From contig CM059971.1 in NCBI GenBank assembly GCA_030490835.1, forward strand, positions 53,740,012 through 53,804,011: 64,000 nucleotides of DNA, in the 5' to 3' direction. This stretch comes from Annona cherimola. Taxonomy: Eukaryota > Streptophyta > Magnoliopsida > Magnoliales > Annonaceae. This document shows positions 18,576 to 32,700 of the stretch, piece by piece. Positions within the stretch are counted from its first letter, which is position 1; each line of letters begins with the position of its first letter. Both the position numbers and the translations under genes were made by a program. The notes beneath the pieces are model-generated. The model ran no database searches. It was given only the letters and a program-made list of their open reading frames with translations, and was not told the DNA's origin.

Positions 18576-21182
18576 AATAGGTTTTGTCCCGAAACCTATT
18601 ACATTTCAAATATCGGGAGTAAAGCTCATATAAATTTGCTAACTTATCATCTTCCTCCAATATTTAAACGGTTCACTACGCTTCCACTGCGCTACTCTGT
18701 CCTAGTGGCATTTTTGGCCTTGGTCCAATAAACCTATCACTTGTCTCTACTACTTCCTGTTTCCTGTTCCCTTATGGACATCTTATTGAAATTGTTCTTT
18801 TCTTTATGTCATTCATCTCTTATTCCTATGGTAGGCATACTATTATTCTTATACATAGAGAAATTATTGAATTTCTCATTTTATCATAGGATAAAATCTA
18901 GGCTACCCATTCATTCATAAAAATCTATAACAATCATTTTCACATATCATCAATAATACATTCATTTTATAATATCGAGCAAAAGTTGCTCTCATATAGA
19001 GTTTCATACATTAAATTTCATATATGTCTTTGCAAAAGACACTTTTGCTAAGTTATCCATTCTTTCTCCTCTCATAATGTCCACAACTAGATTTTACCAT
19101 CGTAGACAATCCATTAGGAATACTGGTACTAAATCAGGCTACAATATTTTCTTCTTTATCTCCCTTTCCAGTTTTCATAAACTAGTAAGGGTCCTTATCA
19201 TTTTCAATTTTTTTTTCTAATCTAATTTCTTATGAATATCGTAGAGAAATAATTTCTCTCGTACCTATCTTCTGATCACATCAGAATTGAAGAGAATTCC
19301 AGCAATCATTCTTGCCTTTGTTTTTCTTCATTTATCTACCATTCCTTGCTATGATACACCAACTTCTGTGGCATCATATGTGTAATCTTCTTTCCCTTCC
19401 ATACATGCTAACTAGGTATAGTTTGCTACATTTTTCTGCATTAAGTTACAGAGACTTCCTATCAACTATAGCTATCGATTGAGTTGATCTTTCTTACTCT
19501 TTTCTTTTCCTACATCAGATTCCTTAATCTTTAGGGTCAAGTTATCCTTGCCCTAATTGTACATGTTCATTATCAACATGTGTTATATCCTGATATCCTG
19601 TTGGAAGATATTTCTTATCAATTCTTCCAGATTACCTTCTTTGATTATGACATAATTGCCATTAGGGTTTCCTATCATTCACAAGCATTGTCAATCAGTG
19701 TTTTGACATTACATTTGACTACATGTTCAAACCTTGAACATGTTCTTGGGTTCGGTCATCCACCGCTCAGCTTGAATAAAATCTAATTCACCTGTGAACT
19801 TAAGTGGATGCTTAACTAGAAAGGTGTTGATAACCTCCCTACTTGCTTTTATCATAACATCATCAATCTTTAAGGGTTTTAGTACTAGGTTAAGAGTCAT
19901 TACCTGTACCAGTCCATGTTTTCGCCTTATTCTAATTGGTCCTATTGGGCCTTTCATGTTTCTATCTCCTTATCATTCATTCTTATAGAAAGTGCAGCCT
20001 ACATCGGCCTGTTTCCTTCCTATCTTCTTGTCTGGTCCTATCAGGGAAAATCCAAAGATTTTGAACCATTTCTATCATTTAGGCTACCCAACCTTGGGTG
20101 GCTTATCCCACGGCTTCTTTTTATGGCCGCAATTATTTATTCTTTCTACCTGTGAGGTATTACCTGTAGAGGTAGCACCTTCAATCCTTTGACTTAGGGT
20201 TTATAGTTGCCCATCGTTAACGAGCTCATAGACTCACTTGTCTTGGTCGTTTAGATTTGCTACTGGCTTTTCTTCTTTCCTATAGACTCGTATCGGCAAC
20301 TGTCTTTCCCTTGTTCAAAACTAAGGTGATAGGCATATTGTAGAATGCAACATATAAAATTATATCAATAGCATTTCTTATAAAAATATTCATTTATATC
20401 ACACATAGTCAATATGATCATTTCTATTCATAGAATCATCATACATAGTAAATTTTATAATCTAGAAAGATCAATGATCTTTCCTTTTTCATATACACTT
20501 AGCACTTGAATAAAATCAAATGCATTCATATTTTCATAACATCAAACATCATACATTAGGAGTAAAAAAGAAACTCCCTTTTCCCTACCTTTCTCATTTC
20601 TATCTTCTCTTTTCATGGTGTAAGGTCGCTTTTCCTTACACATACAGATTATGCCTACATAACCTGTCAATTTAGTATAACTATAAATTCTTAAACCAAT
20701 AATCAATTAGAAATTTGGTACCTTGGTGCCTTCCATGTGTCCACCATAGCTCTGAACCTTAAAAATATATATCATATAGTACCGTCTTGTGCTATCTTAT
20801 GTGAGATATGGTAAAGCCTTAGATATGGGGGGCCTCTATGTAGGGTTCCATAACCCGTCATTTGTTCTGATTTCCTTCTATCCTTTGTCTTTCCTTAAAT
20901 TCTCCTACCTCCTGCTTCATCTCATTATCCTCATATCATTTTTTCCTTCATATACCAACTACACTATGAAATGTAGCAAACCAGCTATATTTCCTTAAAT
21001 AACCATATTCTTGTGTCATAATGACGCCCAATATAAAATAATACATATCGTATATATCTTATAATCTCAATCTATCACTTTCATTATTTTCCATTTTTTT
21101 CTATATCTATCTATCAATCCTTGCTGAAATATCATCTTTGTGATATCAAATCTTTTCTTACCATGCCTATTTACCAATCCAT
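18576..21182 (-). mobile_element. Decayed internal region of gypsy element A
   Basis: 2.6 kb between PPT and PBS, far too short for gag-pol. I see no intact ORF. Only a short gag-like piece (19727-19957) is recognisable; the rest is frame-broken and AT-rich. The element is a deletion derivative that keeps its LTRs, PBS and PPT. The lineage is probably Tekay/Del, judged from LTR length, the TGTCATACC terminus and the PBS; no RT or integrase remains to prove it. Confidence 0.65.
19727..19957 (-). pseudogene. gag: Gypsy gag fragment of element A
   Basis: A 76-codon open stretch containing HPLKFTGELDFIQAERWMTE and then KNMFKV. This resembles the P-x-F-x-G-x-x-D-x-x-A-x-x-W-x-x-x-x-x-x-x-F signature at the start of the retrotransposon gag domain in Ty3/gypsy elements. 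The frame closes at both ends, so it is a relic. Confidence 0.6.
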
Positions 21183-21194
21183 GCTCTGATACCA
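21183..21194 (-). promoter_or_regulatory. Primer binding site of gypsy element A
   Basis: The minus strand reads TGGTATCAGAGC, five bases inside the 5' LTR boundary at 21200. It is initiator-Met tRNA type, identical to the copia PBS at 10766-10777. Confidence 0.9.
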
Positions 21195-21199
21195 ACTTC

Positions 21200-24100
21200 T
21201 GTGGGCGCCCCAAACCGAGACGTCACTTCCTTACCTCAAGACCTTATTGATTGGTAAATGTGAATCAGGATTGTTGCTCTGATCACGCTGCGGGTTCTTA
21301 ATTGGATCTCGTCCAATTTTTTTTTCATTTTTCGTCTATCATCATTCATTTTATTCCCCACTACATCTTTCATCATACCAGCAACAATACACTTGTACTA
21401 AATTTCATCATTTCATTCATAGATCCCTTCATACTTTTCTACAATGAAAGTCCTCTTGACTAATTCATAACTTTTCTATTCCTTACATTCATACATTCAT
21501 TCATTGATGCACATGGAACTTAAAATTCTAATTAAGTTCATATATACATAAAATATACCTTAGCACTTTAAACCATGCTATCCATACATCCTAGCTACCA
21601 TCACATACCTTCTTTCATTGCTTAGGTTTGCGTCCTCCTGAGTTTCCCGGTACCTGTCTAAGGTTTGAAAAAATAAAACGTGAGTGGCAACTCAGTAAGC
21701 AAGCATTTTATCATTAGGACAAGACTTAATTTAAAACCTTTTTCATAAACACCTTGAACACCTTTTTCCTGAGGACATGTATGTGTCTTAAAACATTATC
21801 ATGAAATCCTTTATTCATGAGGACAATTCTATGTCCTTGAACATTTTCATAAAACATTCATTCTTAAAATCATTTACAAGCCATGTCCGAGCTTGTTAAA
21901 GCAAAACATACATGTTTTACCCTTTATAATTAATTCCTTTTTGTCTTGAGTGAACATTTCCAATGTTCCAAGAACTTTACATAAAACCATCTTTTGCTAG
22001 TGGACGTCTTACATCCAAAACATTTTTCTCATAATTTCTTTGACAAAGGAGGACATTCTCATGTCCTAAAACATCATTCACATAAGCCTTTCTCGGCAAA
22101 GGACATTTTTATGCCCAAAAATTGTTTTCATCATAAAATCCTTTAGACAAGAGACATTTAATGTCTCCAAACATTTTTAACATAGCTTCCTTTGGCAATG
22201 GACATTCTTATGTTTTAAAACACCTTTCATTAAAACACTTTGGCATTGGACATTCTCATGTCCAAAAACAATTTTCATTTAGGCTCTTTAATAATGGACA
22301 TTCTTATATCCAAAAACAAGTTTGACATAAATCCTTTTCATAATCCTCGTCTTGAGGGTTGTTTATAACAAACAAGGCGTATAAGATACATAAACCATTT
22401 TCGTAAATACATTTGCATAAAAACATTTCCTTTCATTCCTGTTATTTACACTTTTGTGTAAAACACCCTATTTTTCAGGTAATCATTTCATAAAAATCCT
22501 TTTAGGATAACTTTCATAAAAACATACTTTCATGTCCCAATATTTGGGCTTTTCAAAAATAAAACATAAGCAAATGCATTTCTCTCCATCCAGTAGTGAC
22601 ACTTAGCAAGTGATCATGCTACCTTTTGGAAGAGAATCATTAACATCACGCTAGCCAGACAGCTGTTCATTTATCCTACTCCCATCTCAGGGAGGGCACC
22701 GCTGGCACTCCTGTCATCTCTTAGCGACTTGGCCTTATTTAGAGTGGGCCCCGGTCATTCCAGCCGTGCTCTACAACCGACCTATTCCTTGTACTGGTGC
22801 ACCATACATTATTCTGACAGACCGTAGTCCGTTTGGTTTAAAATATCACAGACCGCAACCCATGACCTTTTAAACCGGGATCGCAAACCGCTGCCTTCAA
22901 CCATACTCACAAAACATCATAGACCGAAGTCTATATCTTTAAACATTATTTTCAAAAATACATCACAGACCGCAGTCCGTGTCAACTTGTAAAGCAAGCG
23001 CACTCACTTTAAATAAGTTGTCATTTGAAATTTAGTTTTAGGATGACCTTCCTGAAATTCTTTTAAAACCATTTTGAGTAAAATATTTTGATAAATATTT
23101 GAAATGTTTGAGAAACAATACATCTTAAAAACCCTTGTAATAAAAGAATTTCAAAACCTTTGGATTTCCAACAATAAACCATATATCTCTCTCTATTATT
23201 TTCTTAGTTTCTATTTCAGAACCTTTTGCTTACAAAGTTATGCAATTATACCATCCCCTTCACCACAACCTAAAAATTTAAATTATTATCCTCATATCTA
23301 TTATACTATTTTTACATAAAGGGGAATTGCACAGTCTTTTGCATGCCATTTAGCAACCTAAAATTAAACCATTTCATGAAATCCCCTATTAGGTTGGTCA
23401 TCCTTAAATCTCATTCAACAACATTCGTATAAACATTTTTGAAGGCATTTTCATCATAGATTTCCTTATCTAAAGGAAATCAAAACTTTTCGAATATCAT
23501 GTCAAAATAATGGACTATGTCCAAATCATTGTTGATATTTAGTTATCATAACATAACAAAACTAATCTTTTCATAAATCAAATCTTCTTTTTCTGTCTTT
23601 TATAACACGATTATTTATCATAAAACATCATAAGAGAAATTCAAAACTTATTTACATTTGTTACTTTTTGAAAAAGGGTAAAATTCCCTTATTCTTATAA
23701 AACAATTTTGAAACAACATCAGAAAGAACTTGCTTACTTAAAAGCAAATTCTTAAAACCATCGACATAAAACATAAAATCCTGTGAAATTAACATTATGG
23801 ATAACTTGCTTACTCATAAGCAAATTCCTCAATCCTATTAACATAAACATTGCTAATCAAAGGCAACATTTGTGATAAATTTTTTTATCTTAAAAATATT
23901 GTTTGCTTCCCATGAAGCAAACCTTGAGGCTTTTCCTTAAAGCCATCATTTTCCAAAGCTTGTGGCTTTGCATTAAAGCTGTTATTTTCAAAACTTGTGC
24001 TTGCCCATTCGTTAAAACATAATCATAAAAGCATTGACATAATTATCATTTCAACATATAGAGAAAAATCCATAATTTGAAAGGTTCACTTGCTTACCTG

Positions 24101-27056
24101 AGATCGCCATAATCTTTTTCTTCCATTCTTTTCCTTGCCTTTGCCTAGATAAATGAAAATAACAGTTTATTTATTTGCATCATCCTTAAATACTTATATT
24201 CCTTAGGTTTTTCAACCTACATAAGTTCATCTAGCTTATCCCACTTGTCTTTCAAGTCGGGTATTCATACGTATCGACATAGCCTATACATATCAAATCA
24301 TCCAATCATTTTTAATACCCTTATGTAGGGTAAACTTACATGCATATAAAGATCATTCATTAAATCATTATTTGGAGGTTCATTACCTTCATTTATCATT
24401 TTTAACATATTTTCCATTTTTCATACAACGGTGCTCATTTTAAGCACTTAGTTGCTAATTTAGACATCATACAATAATCTCAAATTTTGAGATTATCATT
24501 ATTTACTTTAAAAGTACCCTAATCCATGTTTTTCATAATTTTTTTTTGCATTTTTTCATTTTAATAACTTACATGATCCATATATCATTTATTCATACTT
24601 ATCTCTTCATATATGTCCATTTCTCAACACATAAATCATGTGTTTCTTAAAATTTTTCAACACCGTAAATTGTCTCTAATTCCTGCATGATTAAACCCCT
24701 TAATTAACACATAATTTAGGGTTTAATTTCAGATTTATAATCCATTCATCATGGGGTTCCCAAACAACAACTTTTGGACCCGTTTTACCCATTTTTAACG
24801 TCTCTCGGGATACTTAAATCAAAAAAGATTTTTAATCCCTAAATTTCAGTAATTAATCATGATTTTCTTAAATAAAATTTAGGATATTAACATATGTTTA
24901 AAATTCATATATTGGTTGCTTCCAAAACAGCAACTTCCGTATACACTTTGGGTACCCTCTGCACCCCTCTTTGAATATCCCTTTGCGTATCTTTAAAAAA
25001 ATCATATTTAGGGTAATCTTGTTTACCTCTAATAGGTTAAACCCTCATAATCACTTGTTTATATCCCATTATAAGTTAAATTCCATCACAAAACCTGAAA
25101 TTTAACATTTATGTTGATTTATTCCTTAAACTGTCTATAATGTTGAATTCAGGCACACTGAATTCTTAAAATTTTGAATTAATATCAAATCAAGTATTTT
25201 TGATATGAAATTTCTACCATACCTTAATAATACATGAATTAATCAAAATAAATATTTTTATCATGAAATATTTAGTATTTATATTTATTTTAGTATTTTT
25301 ACTCTGCTAGACAGCTGCATCCTTTTCAGACAGCCTGAATCACGTAAATTATGGGGTATATTTATACCCATAAAAACCTAATTTTTATTTTTTTCTTATG
25401 ATATTAAATATTTCTTATATATCATGTAAAATTTTCAGCCCAAAATCACTTGTATAAAAAGTATTAAAAATCATTTTTTGAAGCTGATCCTGCCACCCCT
25501 TTCAATCCTGTCTAGGTTGATTTTTCCGGATTTTTAATTTGTAACATGCTTATACTTGTAAGCTAAAAATTTTTCCGTTCCTTAATTATCCCATCATGAG
25601 TCTTCCCACAAATATTTACGATAAAAATCTTTTATTAAATATTTCTTCCATATTTTCCTTTCCAGGTCCAGATTTACTACACATGAGTGTATATTAAATG
25701 ATATGGGCTGATTAATCTCCAAATTAAACTTTATAAACCAACGTATTTAATTAAGCATATTTAATATTTGAAACATTTTCTTTAAGAGGTCTTTTATGAC
25801 TCAAAACCATGATTCTAAATCAAGAAGAAAACTTGGAAATTGGAAGGCTTAAACTCAACGGGTACTTATCCGATTTTGTCGATTCTTTGTCCCGAACTCC
25901 CCCAGCTTGCTACCAAGCCTTGCCTTCGTCTTTTCCTTCTCCTTTTCTTTCTATTTTTCTCTCCTCCTTGTTGGGTTTGGACGTGCACAGCAGCTGGTCC
26001 TTGGAGATTTTTTTCTCCCCTCTCCTTTTTCCTCTCTCTTTCCTTCCTTCCTTGCACGTTAAGTCTCCTTAGAAAGTTGCTGGAATTTTCCAGCAACTAA
26101 TGCTCTCATTTGACCCCATTTAATGACTACTTAAATGCCTCTTTATCCCCTTAAACACATGGCATCATTTGCTCCAAGATAATTTCATCATTTAACTCTT
26201 CATAAATTCACAAAATCTAAGCATTGATGGGCCATGTTGCTGTCCACTTGCAACGTCCCACAGCCCTTTAGTTTAGCATTTTATGCCTTAAATGCACATC
26301 AATATACCATACATTAACTTCCCTAAGTCATAGCCCATTTACATGTAATTTTCATATTTTTAAAAAATCCAAAAAATCAGATTTTTGGAGCTTGGAACGT
26401 CCCCTTGCAACTTCCTTTGATTTTGCATTAATTTTTTTTGTCTTTTCTCCCACAAATGTGTTTCATCTTGTAGTGATTAAGAAAATTCCATGGTAATTAG
26501 CTTAATCCATTCCTACCATACCATTCGTCATATCGTTTTATCCATCTCTTTCAAATTTCGTCTCAAACCAACTTTTCTAACTCAAGTTATGACCACTTGA
26601 ATTTATCTTTTGGATTTGGGTTAAAAATAATTAATTATCACCCTAATCCCATCTTGATTCCCTTAATCCAATCCATTAATAAGATTGGGCTCACCGTCAT
26701 GAGCTTACCTTTCAAATTTCATCGAAATCCTCTTTGTGGACTTCGAATTACAAATTTTCTATCATTTTTCACCTTAATTTCATAATTATATTTTATTCTT
26801 CATAAATTAAATCATGATTATTAACATGATTATTCATGACACATTGTCACCTTTAAATCCTCATTAAGCTCCTCGGGTCATACCGACTCACTTTGGGCTC
26901 CTGCAATTAAATTTTTAATCATCGTTTCCAATAGAAACCTTAATTCAAAATGTGGCATAATTCACAAAAATATTCAAAATCCATTTAATACATATACACT
27001 TCATAATTACATTCCCAATACATATATATGAGTCCTACTTGGGTCCAGGTATCACA
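21200..27056 (-). repeat. 5' LTR of gypsy element A (5.86 kb)
   Basis: On the plus strand it runs from TGTGGGCGCCCC to GGTATCACA. It is the most complete copy of this LTR family in the window and the reference for X, B, C, D, P and Q. It carries GGACA/TGTCC hairpin repeats (about 21760-22320), several CAGACCGCAGTCCGT-type units (about 22820-22990) and a CAAACTCAGTAAGCAAGCA-like block near its head. The following TTTAT (27057-27061) may be the TSD; its partner is outside the window. ORFs near 25809-26100 recur in the sister LTR and look non-coding. Confidence 0.85.
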
Positions 27057-29720
27057 TTTATATAATTCCAAATTTTGTATTGAAAAACGTGTATGAATTC
27101 ATCAATGCATGGTATGTCCCTATCCCTCGGAACATGCATATGCAACATTTTCACCATATATTTCACATTTCATTAATTGAAATAATTATATATGTACAAC
27201 TCCATTTGAGATAAAATTCCATGGGTAATCCTAGAATAATGCACTTTATTTAGTGAATGGATTAGATTATATAAAATATGATTAAAAATGGGTAGAAAAA
27301 TTAAATCTTCAATGAATTGCATTAGTTAATTTCAAATTCTTATATCTTAACCAATTTGGATCGTTTTGATATGAAATTTGATATGAACGGCTAATTTTGT
27401 ACACTTTAAAACATAGATGGAATAAATTATAAATAATATCTTTACCAAAATTAAATAGAATTTCATTCGCTAATAATTTAAATGCTAGCTATACTTTATG
27501 TATATAAAATAATTATTTTGGAAGAAAGTGAAGGTCGGTCTTGATAGGCATCGTTGTAGTCATGGAGTCATACCTTCCCATCTATTAAATAACATGGCAG
27601 TAGTTGAAAATATATAAAAATAATAATAATTAAAATTAAAGCGAAAATGCTGGCTGCATTTAAAGGTAAAACGATGCATGGGAAGACAATTACAACCATG
27701 ATTTGTCCACTTGTGATTTGTGGACGTGAGTTTGGCGACAAAAATTCTCTTAAATGGCTGAGGTATAAAGATGCAGCTGTGTGTAATATTAAATAACGAA
27801 AAGGCAAAAGGACGAGCGGGAGGAGAAACCTCTGGACGGCTAACAGGTTACAGAATTTTTTTTCTTTCCTTTTCTTCCTTCATGTCTGGATTCACGTCCG
27901 CTACTATATAAGCTCTATCATTTTCATGTTATATCAGGCATGCTTCCAACGTCCAAACCCCATTCCATAATTTTGTTGATTTAAATACTTTTAATATAAT
28001 TACTGCAATTAACTAAAAAAAAGAAAGAGAAAAGGACAAGTGAGACGTCCAACCATCTCTGAATGGTAGAAAATTAAACAACCTCCAGGGATATTATATG
28101 CATCCAAATAAGATGATATTTTAAAAAAATTTAATTATTATTTATCCAGCTCAACGTCCAAAACAGGTATGGATGCTGAGAAGAAATTTTTCCCCATTTT
28201 TCCCGTTTGCTATGCATGGCTTTACAGTTAGATAAGTACATAAATATTATTTAATTTCCATGATTTTTTTTCTTTTCTTTATATATAGATAGTTGTGGCT
28301 TTTATGGATCGTCCATATTATGTATATTTCTTAATTAACGTAGCTGGACTGCACCTATTGACACTGATGAATAATATATTCAAACAGAAAATTAAATTTA
28401 TACATATATTGGGACCTATGTTAATAACATGATTGAATAAAATGAAATATATCGTTTCCTTAACACCCAAAATTGAACAAAATGGATTGCTGCTATTTAC
28501 GCTTAAAACAGAGTTATGTTTTTTTTTATCTTATTTTATTTTTATTATGATTAATAGAAATTTCGTAGGCCATATACGATCCATACTTAGACTCAATTAT
28601 GGGTAATTTATGGGAGTTGTGAAAATTACAAATAAAAAAATCTAACTGTTAAATGAATAACATAAAAATAGAAATTCCTATTTTCCACCACTATTACCTG
28701 TGTGAATGATATGATATGAGTTGAAATCATACCACATTAATGGTATATATGGTGTAATAAAGGAATAGGTATGCAAGTATTAAAATATAATGCAAATATA
28801 TAAGGAAGCCCTTTTCATTTGTTTAGGAAAAGGAAAAGAAAAATTTGAGGTGGCAAGCTGATATTCTAAGGTAAGCAAGTAACGCTTTGAAATAATTTAT
28901 TTTTTCAAAATAATTAAATGACTTGCAATTCATTTCTTGTTGCATTTTCAATATTATTTAAGGATGGTCATTCTCATAATATGGTTTGAAAAATGAATTT
29001 ATTAATTTGTTCTATAAATGATCATGCCATTTTTTTAAATTTGAAAAGAGAGCAAAATGATCAATGTGATTATTTCTTAAAAGTATTTCATAATGTGTAT
29101 GAAGCATAGTGCACAAATGTATAGGTTCATTCTAGAGGTGTAATCAGACCAAAGTCCCCCTCTAATGTGACCGAGTCGCTAATATAGGCCCAAAGGCCAG
29201 CGGTGCCCTCCCTAAAATAGAGGGTAGACGAATTGATAGTCGCCTGGCTGGCGCACCATCTAATGAAGGTTTAAGACATGAATGTGAAATGTGCATGTGC
29301 ATGTGCATTATTTATGAAATACCAAATTTTGGAATGAGAATGTTTACTTGAATAAAAATACTTGCTTGCTGAGTCTAGTACTCACATTTTATTTTTTCCC
29401 AACCTTAGACATGTACAGTAAGGTTTAAAAAAATGTCTCAATTTAGAGACTCTTAAGGTTGTATTGTTCTCATATATTTTGATGAATGGTGAGGTTTTAA
29501 GAGTACAGTACTATAAGGTTACAAGGATTGATGGTGTAAAGGTATTTTAGTGATTTGTAAATATTATATGATTTTAATTGCCAGTAAATGATTGCTTGTA
29601 AATTGAAATCAGATTGAATTGAAAATCCCACCACGTAAACAGGGCTACAATCCTGCTCATAGTTTACTAAATAAACGATCCTGGAGTAAGGTTTCGGTGC
29701 CTCGGGTCGGAGACGCCACA
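27057..29720 (+). repeat. Gypsy LTR C, plus orientation, start missing
   Basis: Reads in the opposite sense to A. It contains the plus-strand forms of family blocks: AAGCAAGTAACG, GGATGGTCATT, CGCCTGGCTGGCG and GCTACAATCCTGCTCATAGTTTA. It ends GGAGACGCCACA, the LTR 3' terminus. Its start is not found, because element A is inserted in it and the rest lies left of the window. No gene is seen. The next bases, TTGGT (29721-29725), may be its TSD. Confidence 0.65.
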
Positions 29721-32700
29721 TTGGTGCACCATAGATCATCATCATAGATGTCCATATGCTAGCATGATCTCTTGAAACATCACAGACCGCAGTTCATATG
29801 GTTTAAAACATCACAGACCGTAGTACGTGTCCTTTTAAACCATCTTGAAAAAAATATCGCAGACTGCAGTCCGTGTCAACTTGTAAAGTGAGTGCACCCA
29901 CTTTAAACAAGTTTTCATTTGAAATCTAGTTTTAGGATGACCCCCTTAAATACTTTTAAAAACATTTTAGGTAAAACATTTTGATAATCATTTGTAATGT
30001 TTGAGAAAATAATCTTCTTTAAAAATGTTGCTTGTAATAAATCTTAAAATCATCATGATAACGAAACTTCAAAGCTTTTGAATTTTCAAGAATAAACCAC
30101 GTATTTCGCTAGCATTTTCTTAGTTTCCATTGTGGGCCTTTTCGCCCACAAAGGTTATGCAACTGCATCATTCCCCTTTTATCCACCCTAGTATCATATT
30201 CTTGTTCCACATACCACTCTTGTCATTTTTGTATAAAGAGGGGCTTGCATAGCCTTTCGTATCCTATTTTAGCAACCCAAAATCAAACCATTTTATAAAA
30301 TCAACTTATCGGGTTGGCCATCCTTAAACCCTTTTGTAACAACAACCATATAAATATTTTTCAAGATATTTTCAAAGTATTTCCATCTTTAAAGGAAATC
30401 AAAACTTTCCTAATATCATTTCAAACTGATGGACCATGTCCAAATCATTATTTATGTGTAAGTGTCTTCGTTTATGTATTAGTATCATAGCATGGAAAAA
30501 ACCAATATTTTTCTATAAATCAAATCCCTTTTTCATTTTGTTTTGTAAACACACTTGTTTTTCACAAAATCTCGTGGGAGTACACTCTAAACTTGTTTGT
30601 AAGTATTACTTTGTGAAAAGTCCAACTCTCTCTTTTTCTTTATAAAATCTTTTTGAAAATCGCATCATGAGAACTTGCTCTCTTGTAAGCAAATTCTTAA
30701 AATAGTCAACATAAAACATTCCTAATCCTTGCAATACTTGTGATAAAATAATTATCTTAAACAGTGTTGTTTGCTTCGCATGAAGCAATCCTTAAGCTTT
30801 TTATTAAAGCCATCATTTTCGAAACTTGTGGTTTTTCATTAAAGCCAACATTTTCAAAATTTGTGCTAGCCCACTTTTAAGAAATTCATAAAAGCATCAA
30901 CATAAACAACTTAAATCATTTCAACACATAAGAGAAAATCAATATTTTGGAAAGTTCGCTTGTTTACCTTAGATAGTCTTAATCCCTTTCCTCCATACTT
31001 TTCTTTACCTTTGCCTAGATAAATGAAAAAAATATTTCATTTATATGCATAAATTTTGAATGCTTGCATCCCTTAGGGTTTCCCAATCTTACATGAATCC
31101 ATTTGGATTCACATTAAACTAGCTTAACCCACTTCTCTTTCAAGTCGGGTATTTTATACATAACAACATAACTTGTTCATCACATCATCCATTCATTCAA
31201 TTTTTAATACCCTTATTTAGGGTAAACATTTCAACATATCATAACCTTTTATTTAATCCACATATGGAGGTTCATTACCTCCCATTTATCATTTAACATC
31301 CCTTCTTTACATTTTTCACATTGGTCCTCATCTAAGGCACCTGTTCATGAGTTAGGGCTACTAATCTCAATCTCAAATTTTTGAGATTTTATAATTTTCT
31401 CAAAACAGCCCTATACTTCCTCATTTTACCATGTTTTCCTTCCATTTGTGCAGCTTAGCTACTCATACATGGTCATCCTCCCTTCTTGCCATCCATACTT
31501 CCCATATTTACTCACTTGAACACACATATATTATGTGTAATTCAAGTTTATATAAAACAACACTTTGTTTTGACATTTTATCACATTTCCATCCATTTTT
31601 GTATTTTAGCAAATCTCATTTACTCATTTCTCATATTCGCCCTACATACCCTTTATGTGCACCCTTCTTATTACATATATAATATGTGTTTTCTAATCTT
31701 TTTCAAAATAGAAATTTGTCCTCTATTTTTGCATAATTAAAAAACTTAATTAGCACATAATTTTGAGTATTTTCATAGGCTTAAAATCTCTTAATCACAT
31801 AGTTCCTAAACAGCAACTTTGTTATCGTTCTTTCCCCCTTTCAACGTCCCTATGGACATATGTTTCAAAACAGATTTTTACCTCATTAATTGCCATTCTT
31901 AAACATACTTTTCTTATCCCATATTTAGGGTACTTACATGGATTTAAAGTCCATAATTTAAGTTGCCCAAAACAGCAACTTTCCATGCACATCTCGGCCA
32001 CCCTTGGACGTCCACGTATAAATTCCAAAAAATCAGATTTTTGCATTTTCTCCCATCCTCATGTTGGACGTCCCATGTGCCCTAAATTTAGAGTATTTTA
32101 CCTTTTAATTCATCCATGTATTACTTTGTTTGGTCCATGTACAAATTTCATCTCAAAAGAGTGGAATCTTGTCCACATCATTAACCCTAGGTTTTACCTT
32201 TCTAAGGTACTTAAATCATGCCCAATCCAACATATATAAATCATGTAATCATTAATCATAATCCAAACATGGAACATGCTTAAAACAGCAACATATTTGG
32301 GAATTTTCCAAAAATTTCAGCTAGGTATTCTAGGGTAATTAACCCTAAAGTCATGCTTAACTCCCTTGAACCCTTGAATTGGATCTTCCCATTCATTTAG
32401 CATTTAGTACCCTTATTAAGGGCTTCATAACTCATCATTTAGGGTTCATAATAGATCAAATTTATGACCCATGAATGAAGCAAAAAAAACTTAGAATTAA
32501 ATGAATCAAACTTGATTCAATACTTGAAGTTGTAAAATCTTGCTTCAACCTTTCCTAGCTTGGTTCCTTCCCTTTCTTCTCCTCTTTTCCTCCTCTTTTC
32601 TTCTTCCTTTTTCTTCCTTTTCCTCCTTGCTTGGCCGTCCACCTTGCTGGATTTTTTTCTCCCAAAACATCCACTAAATGGGACGTAAAGTGCCCTTTCT

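Noticed and set aside
20092..20155. Possible zinc knuckle (NCGHKKKPWDK on the minus strand) in element A
   Set aside because: Only part of the Cys/His pattern is present and its order relative to the gag piece is wrong.
31763..32239. 158-codon plus-strand ORF
   Set aside because: Lies antisense in a gypsy LTR, shows no domain and is not kept in the sister LTRs.
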